Notes: a model not told the origin generated them from the sequence alone. A stretch of DNA of 64,000 nt from Hippophae tibetana (GCA_037013495.1 CM072801.1:14375501-14439500); one strand, 5' to 3'; positions 24,794 to 38,597 are shown, counted from the first letter of the stretch. Program-made: numbers and translations.

Positions 24794-26610
24794 TGATGAG
24801 TGCTCAAAAAATACTAAAATTATCATGATTTTATGCACGTTAATTGATTAAGTTATCATATATTTATATAAATCTGTCTTTTTAGAATCACAGGTATTTT
24901 TATTGTTTTTCAAGTATTTTCGCTTAAAAAAGTAACTTAAAGACGGAAATAAAAATACCGGAGGCAATACATCACAAATATATTCATAAATTAAATGAAA
25001 AAAAGTCAAAAACGATGGAAAATTGGACAAAATGGGCCAAAAAGGTAAAAAAATGTCAAAAAGGAGGAAATAGTGCATGTAGCCGCCCAACCGCGCCAGC
25101 CAACGTGTGCAGTGCGCCTAACCACGCCAGCCAACGCGCGCGCCGTGCCAACATAATGCCCAGTCCACGCGTGCAACACGCCCAGTCCGCGCGTGCTTGC
25201 TTTACATTCCGCGCGCACCGCTGCGCCCATCTACCCCATCAGCGTGCGTCGCCGCGTCCACTTCACCATGAAATCATCATTCACTACTCCATATTTTCTC
25301 CATTTTTAATCATTTTTTCACCCACTTTTTTGTACCTTCCTCACCTATAAATACCCATATTCTCTTCACTTCAAATCACACCTAAAAATACATCTTCTCT
25401 TCTATTTCTTTCTCTCCATTTCTTAGTTTTTAACTCTTCTTAGTTTTAGAGTTCTTCTCTTTTTGAGAAGAACTAATTATGTTTTTATAATTTATTTGCT
25501 TTTTGATTCAATAAATGGAAGTGCGAATTCCGTTTGGAGGTTTTCCAGCGACAGAGTTAACATCAAAGTACTGTAAGGATTTTATTTTCTTTAGAGTTAT
25601 TTTTTATGCTTTATTCTTATATATTATATTTAATTTGTCTGAGATTAAATTTAACTTTGCTGGTTGTTTGTAAACATGATATAATAATAACGTTGTTATG
25701 CTTACGAAATATTAAATAGGTAAAAATCTCTAAAATGAATTGATTTTATTTTTATTCAAGATTTTATATTAAGAATGTTAGAGAGAAATATATTATTTTT
25801 CATTACAAACTTAAATCTGAAAATTAGATTTTAAGGTTTAGTTATCCAGTCTGATTTAGAGTAATGTTTTTTTATTTGTTGGTACAATCGCCTGGTAGTT
25901 AGAGTGAAACTCTATTTCAAAAGTTTTTATAAGAATTATTATCTGAAAATGTATTGACAACATGTTTTCAGTAGTAGTTTTAAAACTTGAAAGTTAGTAC
26001 TCAGATAATTAAATTCTTAGGTTTAATTTGGACACCTTGAATAAAGTTTAAACTGTCTAACCCTACCAAATGTGGCATTTAAATGGTTCATTTTCAATCT
26101 CTTAGAAAAAGGAATTAATTTAATTAATCAAATTAGTTATCAACCCCACCCATATGTGTTAATTGATTTGTTTAGTTAACAAAGAATATCTAACCCCACC
26201 AAATGTGGTATTCATATAAAAAAGAGAGAATCGATAAATATCAATTTATATCTTTAATAACCTAAATAATATGAGCAATCATAATTAACTTAGTTGTCAT
26301 ATCCATAAATACTCCACTATTATAAAAGATAAAATTTGCATAAATATTTATTGAATCTATATCTATATCTATGTTTATTTTTATGTTCTTAGATTAGAAA
26401 CACAAAACCCAAAATATCATGACAGGATGTTTAAGATTTAATTTTGTTTTTAAAAGTTTGAATAATAAATTAAAAATCACATATATTTCTTCCTTAGATC
26501 GACCTTGAGAGTATACTTATCATTTTCTATGAAATGATTCATGCACTTGCGAGAAGAATATTATTCTTGAATGGGGTTAGGGTTATAACTTTAATCTACC
26601 ACCTTGCACT
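24794..26610 (+). repeat. Third LTR of the palindrome family (long LTR, right end uncertain)
   Basis: Starts TGATGAGTGCTCAAAAAATA and matches the left palindrome arm for about 990 bp (to about 25785), including the GC-rich block and CCTATAAATAC, then continues with sequence not in the palindrome, ending near a CTTGCGAGAAG and CTTGCA stretch. It may be a solo LTR or the 5' LTR of a lost element; I could not find a target duplication. Confidence 0.6.
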
Positions 26611-27315
26611 GAAGTTTCCAACTGATATGGAAATGAGAATTATGCTTAGAGAGTAAAATATGGCTAAAGAATGCTAGGCCCTGAGAATTCGGATGGGGTA
26701 GAAATAAGTGTATAACCAAGTCAGGGCCAGAAAAGTAGTCACCCTATTAGTATGATTTTTTTTAATTTTTTTTATAATTTCTATTATTACAACACTTAGC
26801 AAAATGAATATCCCTAATTGGTTATATTTTAATTTATATTTGTAGAATATTTTCAATTATTTTGTAATTTGAATGCATTATTAATAACGGGAGCACTTAG
26901 GTAACATATTGTATCTATTACTATAAATCCTACACCTAGAAGATTTAACATGACAAAAATATCAACACCAAATCAATAAGTGGATCTGAGTCAGCTCGAG
27001 TTTAGTAAAATACAAAGAACTTAATACAACATCACTATGGACTAAGCAACATAAGACCTTTAATGCCTCAAGAAGGCATACATTTTTACTAAGTTAATGA
27101 ATAAGAAGTATCTCGATAGATGAGCTATGCACTTTTAGAACCCAACCCACCAAACATCCCACAAAAATCGAGCGCGTAAGTTACAAATAGGACGTATCTT
27201 AATCATAAACTCTATGTGTTAATTTCTTTCCTTATTTTTATCCAATTAAATAGGTTGAAAATATCTGCCCATATCACTTTTTTTCTTCTAAATATATTTT
27301 TATTTTTTTTATTTG

Positions 27316-27347
<32 letters not shown>

Positions 27348-27974
27348 CTTACACTATATTATATATAAAAATTTAGATCATGCCTTATAAATAATTGTAA
27401 AATATATTTTTATCACGTGAATGTCACATTATATTTATGTGAAAAATATTGAATATCACATGGTTATATAAATAATATAAAAAATAAAAACAACAAATAG
27501 TAACAATATAAAGGCAAAATCAAATAAATAATATATTTTAAAAACAAATCTCGTGTCATAAATGTTTAGCTTTTAACTCACACTTCTAATCAAGTCCAAA
27601 CAAATTGGTGCCATGAAAACTTTTGGAGTGATGTTATGCTACCGCGCCTAGCTAAGAAAATTAAACTTTGTAATAACCATAAAAGTAAAAACTATATATA
27701 GCACCTCACGTGCCCTTGATATAAATTATGAAAATTTAAAAAAAAATTAAGCTAAATGCTTTCCAAAAAGAAAAAAAAGTTGGTTAATTGGTCCAACTAC
27801 ACCAGGCCTATAAAAAGAAAACTCTAAATGTTTACATTATATCTCATCCCGCAATAAAAAGTAAAATAAATATTTCATTCATTATTAGCTTCCATCTAAT
27901 TTACATATAGAAATACTGCCTAGTAGAATCACATATTAAATTGTACAAAAGCCCAAGCCTTTTGTGGGGGTGTA
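26611..27974. other. AT-rich spacer
   Basis: No coding sequence recognised. Contains a (TA)n run at about 27322-27346. Confidence 0.6.
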
Positions 27975-28618
27975 TGTTGGTGTGAGTTAATACTTATCCT
28001 ATTTATATATATATTCTGTAATATTTTGTGATTTATAATATTTTGTAATATTTAATTTACTACTTACCCTAGGAATAAATATTCTGTGATATGTAATACT
28101 CTGTAATATTTGTAGTATTATTAGATTTACTACTTGTGTTAGGAATAAAAATTTCTTTATTAGGTATTATTCTAATTTGTAAATAATTTATCCTTACGAG
28201 GTGAACAAACACATTGAGTTATTCAGTTAAAACTCTCTTGTTTTTTGTTATATTTGACTTGGTATCAAAGTAGAGATCTAGTATCGACTCTAACTCATTG
28301 TTCTTTAATTCTTAACCTTTGTTTTTTGTGCTTGAGTTTGTCCCTTGTTCTTTGATCCTTTCATCACCGTTGTCTTCTTATTTTTCCAAACATTTTTCTT
28401 GGTTTTCTTTCCGCTACATATTCACCATTGTTAAAGACCAAGATTATTATGCTATAACTGAACCAAATCACACTAACATTGATGGTAAATATACTGTATC
28501 AGTAAGTCATGATGGTAATGGTAAGAATGGATTTGTTTTAAAATTTTCTAACTTCACTAGTGGCAATGCTTGGATAATTGATTCTAGAGCATCTGACCAT
28601 ATGACTTATGATCTATAA
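27975..28618 (+). mobile_element. Ty1/copia 5' fragment: LTR, primer site, protease start
   Basis: LTR about 27975-28259 beginning TGTTGGTGTGAGTTAATAC, followed at 28260 by TGGTATCAAAGTAGAG, the initiator-Met tRNA primer site of copia elements. About 200 bases later the frame 28430-28618 encodes the copia protease entry NAWIIDSRASDHMTYD, with the active-site DSGAS changed to DSRAS. Almost all of gag is missing. The LTR itself holds an imperfect repeat of about 70 bp (28014-28150). Sequence changes abruptly to the gypsy fragment at about 28619. Confidence 0.75.
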
Positions 28619-28639
28619 TTGTAGTATTACCCAAGAATG

Positions 28640-29517
28640 CATAGTGAAGATGCTCAGGCAATTGCTTCAAGTCTGGAGTTGTAATTTGCTGCATTTTTCT
28701 ATAGAAATTACATAATTCATCATTTCTACCATTGGCTCCAACCTATTCACTTCTGTGCTAAATGGTGTAACCTGGTGAAATGATTCCAAGGCAAATACAT
28801 AGTAGAGAAGTTCTTCACTAATAAAAGGTAAATTAGGTTCACAAACAACAAAGTTATTAAAATCATAAGCATGAGATGAAGTGGTGATACATCATTCTAG
28901 GTGATCAGCTATCATATATTTTTGAAAGGATTTTCCTTCATAATTTTCAATGATATCTACCTGAAATAAAATGTTTGGATCTTCTGGAAATCTCATGGCT
29001 TCGTAGATGTTGAACGTAACCTCTTCTTTGTTCACTTTCAATGTTAACTTACCATTTTGAACATCCATTAAAGCCTTTCATGTAGCCATCAACCAAGAAT
29101 TAGCTAGTGGGACATCTTGGTTTTCATCTATATCTAACACCACAAAATTAACAGAAAAAAATTTATCCACCTTTACTAATACATTTTCTATGATTTCACG
29201 TGAATATTTGATAGATCGATCTACTAGTTGCAAATAAATTGTTGTTTTTTCATCTCTCCAAGTTCCAATTACTTATAAATAGACAATGACATAAGATTAA
29301 TGCTAGCACTAAGATCAAATAAAACTTTATCAAAAAATGAATTTCCAATAGTGCAAGGCAAAGTGAAACTCCCTGGATCTTTTGATTTTTGAGATAATTT
29401 ATTTTGAAGAATGGCATTACATTCTTCAGAAAGCTTCACTGTTTTGAACTCTTCCAACCTTCTCTTCTTGGAAATGATGTCCTTCAAGAATTTGGCATAA
29501 TTGAGCATTTGTTCCAA
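28640..29517 (-). pseudogene. Gypsy protease and RT-entry remnant
   Basis: Minus-strand 29269-29517 has AKFLKDIISKKRRLEE, SEECNAILQNKLSQKSKDPG and DKVLFDLSASINLMSLSIYK; the active-site DLGAS is DLSAS. Further 3' are EDPNILFQVDII-like and PEHLHYAFLGN blocks that precede RT. Broken by stops. Confidence 0.75.
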
Positions 29518-29559
29518 GACATTTACAAAAGAAATATTTATGTGAATTTTCTTAAAGAT

Positions 29560-31200
29560 ATCTAAAAACTTAGAAAATTACTTATCTAATTTTTATTTTT
29601 AAAAGCATTGAGGATAAGAAAGTGGAGTAGAGAGAATATGAGGATTGTGAGGAAATGAAATTGATGGAGGCATGTCTGTCTCTCTTAGTGTATCATCAAC
29701 AATCTCCTATTCTTCTACTTTATTATTGCTTTGGTCATTGTTTGGAGCTGTAGGGGTGGAGGTGATTTCCTTTGATGATGACTTCTCAATTTCTCTTCCA
29801 CTCCTAAGTGTAATAGCCTTGCATTATTCCTTTAGATCCACTTCTATATTTCTAGGAAAAGTTCCTCTTTGTTGAGCATTGATGCTTGTGGTTGGTTTCC
29901 CAATTTGCACTTTAAGATTTTTCATAGTGGCTCCCATATTGCTAAAATGAGTCTCAATGTTATCCAACCATGAATCACTCTTTTTAAAACCTTGCTTTGG
30001 TCTCCTTAAAAAAGGAAACCATGGCATCCTCAAAGTGACATCTTCTTCTCGCTTGGTTGACTATCAAACCCTGAAGAAGGTTGTAGCATATTCTTTGTGT
30101 TTGCATAAGAAAAATTCTCATGATTTTGAAGCCCTAGATGGTAGTAATTTTGCATAAGATTATCACAATAGTTGTAATTCCGATTTGTTAATGTATTAAA
30201 CCTATTCTTGACTTGCTTCATTCATCGGAACTATCATACTTGAATCTGTAACATATTCTACACTTTGTGGTATTCTTTGGGCTATCAAGGTTGAAATATG
30301 ATGAGATAGAGAAGTAACTTGAGCTGAAAAGGCAACAAACAGCTCCAATTCATGAATCTCAGTAGTTTTCTTAGCCATAGATCTTTCAATTGGTCATTCA
30401 TAGTTATTTGAGGCCATTTATTCCAAAAGAGAAGTAATACCATCAGTTTTTTTTGACATCAAAGTTCTACCAGAAGCATCATCGACTATGGTTCTAGTTT
30501 GCCCATTTAATCCATTATAGAACATCTGAACTTACAACTAATTCGGTAATCCATGTTAAGGGTAGCACTGAATCAAATTTTTATATCTTTCTCATGCTTC
30601 ATTGAGTGTCTTAAAGTCATTTTGTCTGAATTGACCAATTTCATTCTTGAATTGAGCTATTTTTGCAGGTGGAAAGAATTTAGCAAGAAATGTTTTTTCC
30701 ATGTCCTGCCAAATAGTGATACTTCCCGATTGTAGAGATTGTAGCCAATCTCTAGCCTTGTCCCTCAATGAAAAGGAAACAATCTCAGTCTAATGGTGTC
30801 TTTAGTAACACCATTCATCTTTACATTGTCACAAATATCCAAAAATATTACCAAATGAATATTGGGATCGTCAAATGACAATCCACTAAATTGGGCTTGT
30901 TGTACCATACTGATCAAATCCAGTTTGAGCCCAAAATTATTGACATTAATGGTCTGGCATCTTACACTTGAGTAATTGTCATTCACAACTAACCTTACAT
31001 AATCTTTCAAGGTGCGTGGTTGTGCATTTTGTTCTCCTTCAGAAATGACTAATACTTTCTTCTTTTCTTCATGATCTAAAGGTTCTTTCAATCTCCGGAT
31101 TAAAAGGAATAATGTTTCGAATTCTAGCACGGTGCATCTAAGGTCAAAAACACACATAGAAAAAAATAAAAAATATATAAATATAAATATAAATATAAAT
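29560..31200 (-). pseudogene. Gypsy gag remnant
   Basis: Minus-strand frames: 30765-31256 with LISMVQQAQFSGLSFDDPN, FLDICDNVKMNGVTKDTIRL (capsid N-terminal part), 30030-30221, and 29824-30033 with DSWLDNIETHFSNMGATMKN. These are typical gag blocks of non-chromovirus gypsy elements, separated by stops. Confidence 0.75.
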
Positions 31201-31303
31201 GAAATAAAATATAATTTTAAATTAAAACGAAAATAACTTTGTATCGATATTGGCAAAAATAAGAAAAATCAATCATTGGTAATGATGCCAAAAACTTGAT
31301 TGG

Positions 31304-32442
31304 TGCAAAACTGTAAGTGCACAGTATCGTAGTTTTATAATAAAGTGATAAGAAGAGTATCATCCTCGGGGATTGGTAACTTACTTTTGAAAAATACTAG
31401 AATTATAATTATATCAATTTTATTTAGAAAAGTCACTAAGGTTGTTGTAATTGAAATTTAAAATAAAATTAATTTAAAGAAAGTACGTAAAATAAAATAA
31501 AGATATTGTTCAAAGATCAAATTAATAAGAAGAAATTTTTTAGAAAATCGATTTCACCTAATCCCTCAGTATGCTTTACTTATCTAGCTACTATAATTTA
31601 ATTATCTCTGCTTGTTAGAAATCTCAAAAAAATGACCAAAAGTCTCTTTCGACAGTTAATTGAAAATATTATTGTTCATTAATTTATACAAGAGTATGTA
31701 ATTTAATAAAACAAGAAAGCATTAAAACCAATGATTTTAAAACTACACAGGTTCATACAAGTCTTTCGATCTCTATATTTACCTATGCCAAAATATTTCA
31801 CATTTATCCTATAATTCTCTCTTTCGATAGTATATCATAAGATTAAAACCATCTAATTAATGACCAGTTAATTAGAAGAAATAAAATCAAAATAAATCAA
31901 ACAAATATGGAGAGAAATAATTGAAATTAACATAGAAAATCAAGTATAGTTTGGAATTAAATTACATCTTTTTCTTAGAATAAAAAAAATTTAGTTCATG
32001 CTAAAAATTAAATTACATATAAAAATATTCACCATAATTTTTTTGAGAAGAATTGAAAGGAAAATAAATGACAAAAAAATATGTTTTTGCGTTAATATGT
32101 TACTACTTTCTTCTACTCTTTTTTTATTTGTTTTCAGTGCTAGCACTTTTTCCCTTTTGTTTTGTTTATGGTTTTTCTTGCATAAGCTCCCTTCTTTACC
32201 TTTATATATATATATATAAATCTTAATTTAAATTTAAATTTGATTTAAATAAATTTTCATTTAAATTTAAGAGTACTTAGATGATATGTATCTAAAAATT
32301 TGAATTTTTATTTTCTTCAAATCTGCTATAAAATTTAAATAATAATAATGAAATCTAAAATCAATAAAAATAAAATAAAATTAGACTAAAGTTAAAGTTT
32401 AAAAATGATAAGTTATACCAAATTATGCAAGACATGAGTACA
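31304..32442 (-). repeat. LTR of the gypsy fragment
   Basis: Left end TGCAAAACTGTAAGTGCACA with the common motif GATACTCTTCTTATCAC (minus strand); right end placed at GACATGAGTACA by its TG/CA form. One copy only, so the right end is an inference. Confidence 0.55.
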
Positions 32443-34624
32443 TTAATAGAATTTTATTATTATATATATATAACATTAGTAAGAATTTTTAGGGATTGTG
32501 TGATAAATTTATGATTTTTTAAGTATTTTTTGAATTAGGTATATTTGGTAATGATTTATGATTCTTATTTTTTTTTTTAAAAAAAATTCTAACAAATATG
32601 AGTTGATTCATGAATCTTTAAAAGAAATATTTTTAAATTATAATTTTTATTTTTAATTTTTACTTTCATGAAATATTTTTTTAATGAATAAAATCAAACC
32701 TTGACTTTTGTATTCATTAAGTATTCAAAGAAAATGATTAAGTAAAATAAATTGTAATTGATTTTTTATTTTTTCTTGAAAATTATTAGGTAAAAATTAT
32801 TATCAAATATATTGGTGATTTTTTTTATAAAAAAATCATAAATCATAAATCAATTTTTTTATCAAATAAGACATAAGTAAGATACTCATTTTATTGATGA
32901 ATGAGCCTGTCAATTAACAACCATATGTAATTTATTTGAGCATATAAAAAGTTTGAGATTTGAGTGTGTGATTAATATTTTTTTTATTGTTAGTAAGATA
33001 TTAATTTTAAGATAGTTTTTAACATACAACAATTATAACAAAATTAATAAAAAAATAAAAATAAAAATGTTTAAAACATAGACATTTATCTCATGAAAGA
33101 AACACATAGATGAAATCAAAAGGAAAGAATAATCAGCAAAGGCATTTATTATTCATCGCCATTAGTAATATAATTAGTGGTAAAAAACATGAAATTGCAC
33201 GTGTATTTACGAGGATAAAGAGAAGGGGGAATTCTCTAAAGATTTTTTTTCTATATTGATATTTACCCATAAATGCTTTTTTTTAATTTTATTTATAATA
33301 AAAATTTATTTTATAATATAAAATTATCTAGATTATTAGATATATTTTTAAAGATTGAGATTTAAATATCAGGAAAGATCAATACAGAATATATCAATAG
33401 AAGATACAAATTCAAAAGAAAATAGTATATAATGAAAGAAACACAATATTGAGATTTGAAGATCATTAAGGATCAATACAGAATATATCAATAGAAGATA
33501 CAAACTCGAAAGAAAATAGTATATAATGAAAGAAGTACATTATTTTATTTAAATATAATCACAGAAAGAATATTTTATACAACGGAACACATATACGTGA
33601 AAGAAGTTATCTTGATTTTTTCATTTTTATAAAAAAATTGTTAGAAATGAATATTTATAAAAGATGTATAACATGTCGTATGAAATTTTCTCTCATTTGA
33701 AGATCTCATTTTTATTTTAAGAATAGTTTTTTTTTAATTTAGAACCCTTAGCAAGTTATCAATCCATCCTTGTTAACTTGTTTTAGTTAGAATAAATAGA
33801 ATTATAAATTTAATTATTTGTATATATGTTTAAGTTTGATTGTACTAAAGGCATAGAATAAAATTATTTTCACATATTTTTATATTTTATTGTGTTATAG
33901 ATATGGAAGACATGGAATTGTCGTTACATTATCCCTTTAGGAAAAAATATTCATTTTCCTTCATGTTATATAAAAAATATATTATTTTAATTTTTTTCTT
34001 AAATATAATTAAAATAATATGATAGAAAAAATTATTAAAATATTTTTTATTGTTTTTAATTTTTTTAAGATTAAGTAATAATTATTTAAAAATAATAATT
34101 TTTAATAATATATCTGATAGAAAAAATAATAATTAAATAATATTATTTAAATTTTAATGAACTTAAAATTATTAAGATAATATACAACCGTAAACAAATC
34201 ATTCCAATATTAATTTATTTTTTGATTACAATAATAAATAATAATTAAATAATATTATTTAAATTTTATTAAAAATATGGTTATTAAGATAATATATAAT
34301 TTTTTTATTTTTGTTGTAAACCAAATATTACCATATTAATTTATTTTTGAATTTTGGTGATAAAATCAAAAGTTGTAATAATAATATTATTATTTTTTAT
34401 GTTCAATTCTATTTTTTTTATGCTTGTTAATAACTTAAGGGATTTAGAAAAAAAAAAGTCTATATTAAAATAAAATACACCCCTAGAAATACGATTTATA
34501 AAATCCCAAAGAAGCAAAATGGTAAAATTGTGTTCCCAAAATGTAGTCCTAAAGCTATATAGAATAAAAGTGATGAGTTTAGAGCTGAAATTTAAGCAAC
34601 GAAACCTTCCATTGAAAACAACTC
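32443..34624. other. AT-rich intergenic DNA upstream of the DUF3110-like gene
   Basis: No ORF or transposon recognised apart from a tandem duplication at 33355-33542. The promoter and 5' UTR of the downstream gene should lie at its right end. Confidence 0.6.
33355..33542. repeat. 94-bp tandem duplication
   Basis: Two copies beginning TTGAGATTT at 33355 and 33449, sharing GATCAATACAGAATATATCA and GAAAATAGTATATAATGAAAG with a few differences. Confidence 0.85.
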
Positions 34625-37600
34625 ATGGCAGGTGCACAATGCGCCACCTTCTCCTTCCTCACCCCCACTTTTAAACTCAAAAACAGAAAAATCAAACCTT
34701 TGTTATTAGCTTTTCTTCCAATTCCACCAAAACCCACAAAACACACAAAACGAAAAAACCATTTACGCCCCAAAATCCTCAAGCCCTATTCACCACCCAC
34801 TGATCCTGTTCTTCCTGAAAAGCCCTCAGAGAATCCCATAATTCCCATTTTATCCCCTGAAACCACATACGAAGAGTTTCAATCTTCTCAAATTGGATAT
34901 AATAGCGCTAAAATTGAAGAGGAAGACCTTAAAGTTGAGAACTTTCATGTTTCCGAGAGTTCGGAGTTAGATATTGGTGGTGTTGGTAATTTTTCTGCTA
35001 GGTCTGTGCTAAAGTATGGTGTGTATTTAATTGGGGTTTTCGTGTTTCAGACAATTTGTGCTGTTTTGTTATTTGGAAATACTAATACTGATAAAAGGGA
35101 TGGAAATTCTAGTTCAGATTCGGATAGAGGGAAAATTTTGTTGAATAGAAATGGGAAAATTTTAAGTAAACAATTTGGGTTCGAGAAAATCCAAGTGGGT
35201 CATTTGGATGAGAGTGAATTGGAAAAGAAAATTGATGAAATCAAAGCAATGGCTAGAGATGTGAGGAGGTCTGAAAAGAAGGAGTTGAAGGAAGATTCAA
35301 GAGGTGAAGATATTGTTGGAATTGAGAAAGAAATTGGTCAGAAATTGTTAAAGTTGCAGAAGAAATTAAATTCTAGTGGGGAGAGTTCACCAAAAGTGCA
35401 TGTAAACTATGTGGGTAAGTCTGAGAAGGATGAAGATGAGGTTAGTGGAAATGTTTTGGGTGCAAAAGAGGGCATTGAGACACTCATGTTTAAGAAAAAG
35501 CTGAAGTTTAGAAGCCCTTCGATGGAGATGAGAAAGAGTGCCAAGGGATTTGGTGGTTCTGGAGAACAGCATGTGCTAAAGAGAAATAAAATTGGTGGTA
35601 TAGACAAAAGTGTCGAAGCTTCTGAACCAGGCATTCCAAAAAATGGTAAGTTTAGGTTATGATTGATAACAATTGTGTTAGTTAATGATATTTTTGATGA
35701 TAAAATCAAAAATAAGCTTTTTGATTTTTGATTTTTTTTCTCAAAAAAAAAAAAATAGAGAATTATGTATGTTTTTCAATTTTTTATTACATCATATGAT
35801 ACTTTTAGTTAATTTTATTTTTCTAATTATTTATACCCAATAACTATTAAAAGGATTATGATTTGTGATTTATAATTAAATAAATAGTTTTTTTAGTTTC
35901 TTATTCTTACTGATTTATATAGTTAGTGATTTTTTGGGAAAAATAAAAAAATGCCTATAAATTTTTTGGTAACACTTTTTATTTTTTATTTATTTTCAAA
36001 GAACATAGAGAATTAAGAATTTTTTAATTTTTTGATAAATTTTATATTTTGAATTATTTATTCCAAATAATTATTTATAAAAAATTCATAAGAATTGATT
36101 TACTATATGAGAAGAATGTTTAATAAAAAAAGAAAAATTAATTTTTTTTTGTTTTAATTTAGATTTTGAAAGTCTTAAAAAGTTGAAAAATTATAAATAA
36201 AAAATTGTTATCAGATACATTTAATTAAAGAATCATTTAGAATAAATTAAAAATCAAAAATCACAATCATTATTAATTTTTTGTGATTTGTAGTTTGCTT
36301 ATAGATTATTCAAATTTTTAAATATGTAATCCAGATTTCTGAGCTCTCATTAGGGATCAATTCCATATTTATGTGAGTGATTCAGCTTATTTCAGTTTCA
36401 TAGATCCATAATTTTGAATTAAAAGTTATGTTCCTAAGAAGTTTCTAGGATATTTAGCGTAGTAAATTTTTGAATATATGTTTGGGAGTTCGACACATTC
36501 ATTTTTCTTAGTTTTATATAAATTTCCAGAGCGTTTGAGTGTCCACACTTTGTTCATACCATATAACTTGGACTCGGATATTCCATGAAAAATGAAGACT
36601 ATAAGTAACATGCTCTCTGAGGACTAGGATAAATATTCAGTAATAAACGGTCTTCAAGTTTTATTTATTATTAATCTGAATAAATAATCTTCAAGTTGAC
36701 AATTGATAAAATCTGGATAAAAGTTGCAAGTGTGATTATTTTTCTTGTGTACATCTAAGCTAATCCATGATATGAAATCAATTAAATCCCCTGTGTTCTT
36801 GAAGAAAAGGCATGAGCGTGGCATGGTGATGATACTTCATTGTTGACTCGTTATATTTGGTAAGTACAGCATGATTTACTTTTTAAATTTTGTAGGTATT
36901 AGCAATCCTGGGAGATCTTCAGTTGAAGAAACAAATTCAGGAAAATCAAGCACGTCGAGAATGAAGACTGATAAACATTTCTTGAAAGAGAACCAGAAAA
37001 CTATAACAGAAAATGTTGAACACCACCTGTTCAGTAAAAATAGCAGTCCACGGCGTAGAAAAAACAAACTGGTAGCTGATAATGGCAGAGATGATCAATC
37101 AAACGCTGAGACTGATCTATGGTGGTTGAATCTTCCGTATGTTCTGGTGAGTAAAATAGACTTGTTAAGTATCATTATTAAATTAGTGATTGATCTTTGT
37201 TGCTTTATTCAGACTATCTTGGCCAGCATGTTTTGAAGCATGTATTCATAATATTTGACCTCGCAAATAAGACCTTCATCAGTGCATTGCATTTAGATTT
37301 TTGAGTTATCTCTATAATGCTAATTTCTATCCGAAAATAATCTCTATGATGGGAAATGCCATTTTATATAACTAAGGGTCTGTTTGTTTTTGTTTCTGGA
37401 ATCCTGTAAAAGTGCTTCTAAATGTAAAAAAAGCTTCAGGACAAAACAGGAGAAAAATTGACAAAAACACTTTCAGGGTTCTGAAAGCACATTTTGTCCT
37501 TGTTGACAATATCTTTTTCTTTGTGTTTCTTTCTGAGACCAATTTTTTTTTTCCTTTTCCTAAAACTTGATCCACTTTTAACAAAAGTACGAGCAAATAT

Positions 37601-38597
37601 AACCCAACTCTTCCTGATAACTGCCTGCTCCTTGTTCATGATCCCAGCATTTTGATTCCTCAGTTATGTGTAAATGGACAATATTAATTGCTTCTGTGAG
37701 AACCATGGTGTCTAAATCTGTCACAATTAGAACATTGTGCTTCTCCCAATTTTTTTTCATGTTTGATCTGTGCCCTGCTTTAAGTGTCTCTGCAATCTTA
37801 ATTAATCTACTTTTTGTTTGAAAGTCTCCTTTTTACAACTTTCTTCTCGTAACTGACATCAAATGTATAATTCGTCAGGCAGTTTTTATCCGCCGTGGCT
37901 CTGATCCTGAAGGATTAGGAGGACTTTACACTTTGAAGATCAATTCTCAGACACAGAACCAGGAGGACTCCCACACTGTTGCTTTTGAGGACCGCTGTGA
38001 CGTCAATAACTTTTGTTTTCTATTAGAAGCTTTTTTTGAAGAATTTGGTGACTTCACGGCAGATATCATCCCTTTATCAGTTAGAGTAAGGACTTTAACT
38101 TATGCATGCATCAATTCAAATATCACAATATAATTAACCGTAGAGACAATCAAAAATTATAAATTGGATGTGCCAAATCACAAATTTATACTTTTTTTTG
38201 TATTTATTTGTACATCAAAATACTCTCACCCCATAACCCTAGTTCCGTCCTTAATTGGCCGTGGCAAAGGTTGTTCACATCTATTTTAATATATTATCTT
38301 CTTAGTTTAACTTGATGCATAGAGTAATTCTTCTAGAAACTTCAAAGTTACATGTTAGGGACACATACGTATCCACCTGCCAATGTCATCTCACCTTGTC
38401 AACTTTGACTTGTGGAGATGAGTCCCAACTTTGTTGTGGGAATTTTTTTGCAGGAACTTGGTGAAGCAGTTAACTCAAAAAGAACAAAAGCAATTGTTGT
38501 GAGAAAGGGACAACTTCGTCTATATGCTGGACAACCTTTTGCTGATGTCGAGATGGCTTTGAAGAATTTGGCTAAACAAAATCAAAGTGTTTCATAG
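34625..38597 (+). CDS. Probable plastid membrane protein with C-terminal DUF3110-like domain
   Basis: Four exons, 34625-35645, 36896-37146, 37879-38085, 38454-38597, join in phase to 540 residues. The N-terminus is rich in Ser, Thr, Lys and Pro with few acidic residues, like a chloroplast transit peptide; one hydrophobic segment (about residues 128-151, KYGVYLIGVFVFQTICAVLL) should span a membrane. It is followed by about 270 charged, Lys/Glu/Ser-rich residues likely to be disordered. The last ~115 residues (exons 3-4; VFIRRGSDPEGLGGLYTLKI, TVAFEDRCDVNNFCFLLEAF) resemble the DUF3110 family of cyanobacteria and plastids, whose function is not known to me. The start is the first ATG of the frame, in a region with no upstream frame. 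I cannot assign a reaction. The DUF3110 call is by pattern only. Confidence 0.8.
37379..37605. mobile_element. Possible hAT-type MITE in intron 2
   Basis: Starts GGGTCTGTTTGTTTTTG and ends TTAACAAAAGTACGAGCAAATATAACCC; the ends form an imperfect inverted repeat and the start matches 52270-52290. No target duplication confirmed. Confidence 0.4.

Larger units (their letters stand above)
28619..32442 (-). mobile_element. Ty3/gypsy fragment: LTR, gag, protease (minus strand)
   Basis: The 5' LTR is on the right (31304-32442); the minus strand then runs through a primer site (TTTTGGCATCATTACCAATG, about 31270-31293), gag and protease, and stops at 28619 before reverse transcriptase, where the copia fragment begins. 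RT, integrase and the second LTR are missing. Confidence 0.75.

Noticed and set aside
25006-25350. Reading frames of 74-111 codons on both strands
   Set aside because: Same GC-rich LTR block in the third LTR copy; low stop density caused by base composition.
34579-34782. Minus-strand frame opposite the DUF3110-like start
   Set aside because: Shadow of the real plus-strand exon.
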